In this document: piece after piece, positions 7,771 to 9,298 of the stretch | Numbering within the stretch: the first letter of the stretch is position 1 | How the letters are laid out: each line of letters starts with the position of its first letter | Source: Anaerolineae bacterium | GTDB lineage: Bacteria; Chloroflexota; Anaerolineae; J102 | NCBI GenBank assembly: GCA_026992375.1 | Contig: JALXAF010000010.1 | Coordinates: 1-9,298, forward strand | Reading direction: 5' to 3' | DNA length: 9,298 nucleotides | Program-made: the position numbers and the translations under genes | Notes under the pieces: generated by a model | Told to the model about the DNA's origin: nothing | Seen by the model: only the letters and a program-made list of their open reading frames with translations | Databases searched by the model: none

Positions 7771-7784
7771 CGCACCTTCTAGGT
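7771..7784. repeat. 14-bp repeat in the tnpA leader, inverted copy at 7291-7304
   Basis: This is the leader-side partner of the repeat at 7291-7304. It ends 17 bases before the tnpA start and stops eight bases short of the ribosome site. Pairing with the other copy, within or between transcripts, would place a duplex beside the ribosome site. Confidence 0.6.
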
Positions 7785-7835
7785 CGATACATGATACTCG
7801 CCATACTCAATACACTGGTAGAACCGCTACTGAGT

Positions 7836-7854
7836 CCACTGCCAGAGGCAGTGG
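7836..7854. repeat. Left-end hairpin of the insertion sequence
   Basis: CCACTGCC (7836-7843) pairs perfectly with GGCAGTGG (7847-7854) around a three-base loop. It lies six bases inside the proposed left cleavage site TTGAG (minus strand). It is the expected TnpA recognition hairpin. Confidence 0.7.
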
Positions 7855-7957
7855 TTTACGCTCAATAATAAAATAGGCAGAACAGGAAAATCTCTTCATA
7901 TCTGCCATTACAAGCCAATTTATTAGTTTCACTTTTTAGATAAGGAGTATCCTTGAT

Positions 7958-8776
7958 ATGAATATGAGTCGTCGGCTATTTACCAGTTCCGCAATTGCAA
8001 TAGGAGTTGCACTGATTTTTGTGACTTTGATTTTTGCGGACACATATTATCGCCACCCGAACAAAGATACAACATGTAACGTGGGCACCAGTCAATGCTA
8101 TGATAACTCGGGCATATACATAGAAGGAAACGGCAACACTTCAGGGGTTTGCACAAGTAGTGCCTATGTCGGTTATATCGGATGGGATTTAGCTCCTGAT
8201 GCGAGTAAAACTTGGAACAGCGCAACTTTAGAATTATTCGCATACAAATTTTCCGGCGGCAGCGAAGACGACAATGGTCGTTACAATTTTGAATTCACGG
8301 TTTATCCCGCTAATACCGATAATTGGACTGAAGACGGAGCAGATCCTGGCTTTGACGAAACAAATCCGTTAGGTGTTGTTTCCGCTGATTTGACAGACGC
8401 ATCTAGCAGTAATATGGTGTCTGTTAAATTTGCCAGTGATGAACTGGGCACCTATTTTCGGAATAAGAATGGCAACGAAGCCACAGTGGCTATTGTAATG
8501 ACGGACGGATGCGGATTTAATGGTTCCGTTTGGTTCGAAGACACAGAAGGAAATGGTGGCAGCGCTCCAACATCAGCCAATGAACCTAATCTGACTTTCT
8601 GGACTGGCAATGTTGTGAATGGTACCCCCACCGCGGTGGAGATGAAATCCATTCAGGTTGAGAACAACAACACGCCCTCTCCCCCCAACTGGCCCCTGAT
8701 CGCTGGCCTGTTCGTCCTGGCGGCCGTGGCTGTGGTTGGCATTGGCTACGGCGTGCGCCGCTCCAAACAATCCTGA
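7958..8776 (+). CDS. Exported beta-sandwich protein with C-terminal membrane anchor
   Basis: This encodes 272 residues. A signal peptide (about 1-27, cleavage likely before DTYYR) is followed by an extracellular domain (28-215) and a C-terminal membrane segment (246-265) ending in the basic tail RRSKQS, so the protein should be held in the membrane with its bulk outside. The extracellular part has YVGYIGWDL, then WNSATLELFAYKF, then FEFTVYPANTDNWTEDG and a final PNLTFW. This order resembles DNRLRE/CBM96-type beta-sandwich domains of secreted proteins, a moderate resemblance only. Cysteines at 40, 47, 65 and 185 could form two disulfides. AAGGAG lies about ten bases before the ATG. The peptide gene at 8840 follows after 63 bases without a terminator, so co-transcription is plausible. 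The extracellular domain is AT-rich, while the linker and anchor from about 8624 are GC-rich. Confidence 0.8.
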   Translation: MNMSRRLFTSSAIAIGVALIFVTLIFADTYYRHPNKDTTCNVGTSQCYDNSGIYIEGNGNTSGVCTSSAYVGYIGWDLAPDASKTWNSATLELFAYKFSGGSEDDNGRYNFEFTVYPANTDNWTEDGADPGFDETNPLGVVSADLTDASSSNMVSVKFASDELGTYFRNKNGNEATVAIVMTDGCGFNGSVWFEDTEGNGGSAPTSANEPNLTFWTGNVVNGTPTAVEMKSIQVENNNTPSPPNWPLIAGLFVLAAVAVVGIGYGVRRSKQS

Positions 8777-8839
8777 CCCGAGTTGACCCATTCACATATC
8801 ATTCATTCCCTTGTTTCCACTATACAGGAGCAATTTGCC

Positions 8840-8971
8840 ATGAAGAAGTCATCCAAGAAGAACGCTTATCAGAAACCCTGCATCCTGCATCAGGGTCAGC
8901 TCAAACAGTTCGCGGGGTCGCCGCTGGGCAAGAACCTGGGCAACCCGCTGGGCCTGCCCGGCCGGGACTAA
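8840..8971 (+). CDS. Candidate RiPP precursor peptide with lasso-type leader motif
   Basis: This encodes 43 residues. AGGAG lies nine bases before the ATG, which sets this start over an in-frame ATG at 8783. The basic N-terminus (KKSSKKNAY) leads into Tyr10, Pro13, Ile15 and Gly19. These are exactly the spacings of the lasso leader motif Y-x2-P-x-L-x3-G that RRE domains bind. Where the motif has Thr at +15, this peptide has Ala25 in LKQFAGSPLG. The expected core is SPLGKNLGNPLGLPGRD (27-43), with an eight-residue duplication (SPLGKNLG / NPLGLPG). It has no Asp or Glu at core positions 7-9, only the final Asp43, so it cannot form a normal lasso ring. No maturation enzyme or exporter lies in the window, and a strong terminator follows. 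It could instead be a small unmodified peptide; the leader match is what favours a RiPP. Confidence 0.65.
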   Translation: MKKSSKKNAYQKPCILHQGQLKQFAGSPLGKNLGNPLGLPGRD

Positions 8972-9053
8972 ACGGCCCCACCTCAAAATTTCCTGACATC
9001 CCCATCGGGCGTTGAATGGATTCGCGCGCGCCAGGAAATACACACGAAATCGT
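8972..9053. other. 3' untranslated stretch with an 8-bp inverted repeat
   Basis: This lies between the peptide gene and its terminator. ATTTCCTG (8988-8995) and CAGGAAAT (9032-9039) are perfect reverse complements and could fold the intervening bases into one large loop. Nothing else was identified. Confidence 0.35.
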
Positions 9054-9091
9054 AACGGCGGCGGATATTCGTATCCGTCGTCGTTTTTTTT
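9054..9091 (+). terminator. Strong rho-independent terminator with TTCG loop
   Basis: The arms 9054-9067 and 9072-9085 form a 14-bp stem, with two G-U pairs that work only in plus-strand RNA. The loop is TTCG, the especially stable tetraloop, and eight T follow at 9084-9091, the first two of which belong to the stem. It ends the transcript that carries the peptide gene and probably the anchored protein before it. Confidence 0.9.
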
Positions 9092-9298
9092 GCTTGGCTC
9101 AGATCGTCCATCCGATCCTCTCACAATTTCAAGTGGTCGTCGCCCGGCAAAGTGCGTCAAGCGGAAAGAGTCAAACGTCATCTGACCTGATGCGGCAATT
9201 TCAAATTTGGTTCGGAGACAAGCCCCCCTCCCGGCCTCCCCCCGCTTCGGCTGACGCCTTGCAGGGGGAGGAGCCCATCGCTTTGCCAATTTGTGCAG
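9092..9298. repeat. Right-hand edge: non-coding, with a CCTCCCCC/GGGGGAGG inverted repeat
   Basis: No gene is supported. CCTCCCCC (9235-9242) pairs with GGGGGAGG (9264-9271). A similar TCCTCCCC/GGGGAGGA stem occurs at 6201-6232, so this may be another member of a short dispersed GC-rich repeat. A minus-strand open frame across this part and the peptide gene is judged spurious. Confidence 0.4.

Larger units (their letters stand above)
7252..7860 (-). mobile_element. IS200/IS605-type insertion sequence with tnpA only
   Basis: A single HUH transposase gene is flanked by a hairpin at each end, with no classical inverted terminal repeats, as in this family. These elements move as single strands, with the hairpins recognised by TnpA. 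The proposed limits are the TTGAC at the right end (minus strand, 7256-7252) and TTGAG just outside the left end (7865-7861). This gives about 609 bp, close to small members of the family. The exact ends are inferred by likeness to TTGAT/TTGAC-type elements and could shift by some bases. There is no tnpB and no obvious guide RNA. The element lies between two genes for exported proteins and interrupts neither. Confidence 0.75.

Noticed and set aside
8783..8806. A promoter (TTGACC box) between the anchored protein and the peptide gene
   Set aside because: No acceptable -10 box lies 16-18 bases downstream of TTGACC, and the TATACA at 8821 has no matching -35 box.
8840..8971. Calling the small peptide a true lasso peptide precursor
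   Set aside because: The leader spacing fits, but the core has no Asp or Glu at positions 7-9 for the ring, and no lasso cyclase, protease or RRE gene is in the window.
8849..9289. A 146-codon minus-strand open frame over the peptide gene and the terminator
   Set aside because: It runs through a strong plus-strand terminator and a GC-rich repeat, has no credible ribosome site or domain, and covers a better supported plus-strand gene.

Overview
The window looks like chromosomal DNA of an environmental bacterium, most likely a member of the Chloroflexota. This is inferred from gene style and intergenic repeat style; there is no marker gene here that proves it. The genes are widely spaced and mostly monocistronic, and the intergenic DNA is unusually rich in inverted repeats and short mobile sequences.

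Left part (1-4105): a palindrome-rich intergenic stretch carries an 11-bp inverted repeat, a solo copy of a heptad-built palindrome, and an octamer-built hairpin. Next come an 823-residue TPR scaffold protein on the minus strand, a divergent intergenic region with a second octamer-type inverted repeat, and a small two-helix membrane protein on the plus strand. Directly after that gene's stop codon sits a 205-bp MITE-like element (TA-flanked, with terminal inverted repeats). A bidirectional rho-independent terminator then closes both the membrane-protein gene and the convergent icd gene.

Middle (4106-6511): icd encodes a complete NADP-type isocitrate dehydrogenase, the only securely identified metabolic enzyme here. 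About 425 bp upstream of it lies a second copy of the MITE-like element, in the same orientation, so the two copies bracket icd as direct repeats. A non-coding stretch with six consecutive hairpins follows, ending in a near-consensus sigma-70 promoter.

Right part (6512-9298): this is an accessory cell-surface region. It holds an exported protein made of two copies of a ~65-residue domain, then a complete-looking IS200/IS605-type single-gene insertion sequence on the minus strand, then an exported beta-sandwich protein with a C-terminal membrane anchor. Next is a 43-codon gene whose N-terminus matches the spacing of the lasso-peptide type RiPP leader (Y-x2-P-x-I-x3-G), but whose core is Gly/Pro/Leu-rich and has no acidic residue where a lasso ring would need it. 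A strong terminator with a TTCG loop ends this unit, so no maturation genes follow in the same transcript. The anchored surface protein and the peptide gene, 63 bp apart, may form one transcription unit. This orphan RiPP-like gene, the MITE family and the complementary UTRs of the insertion sequence are the most unusual items.
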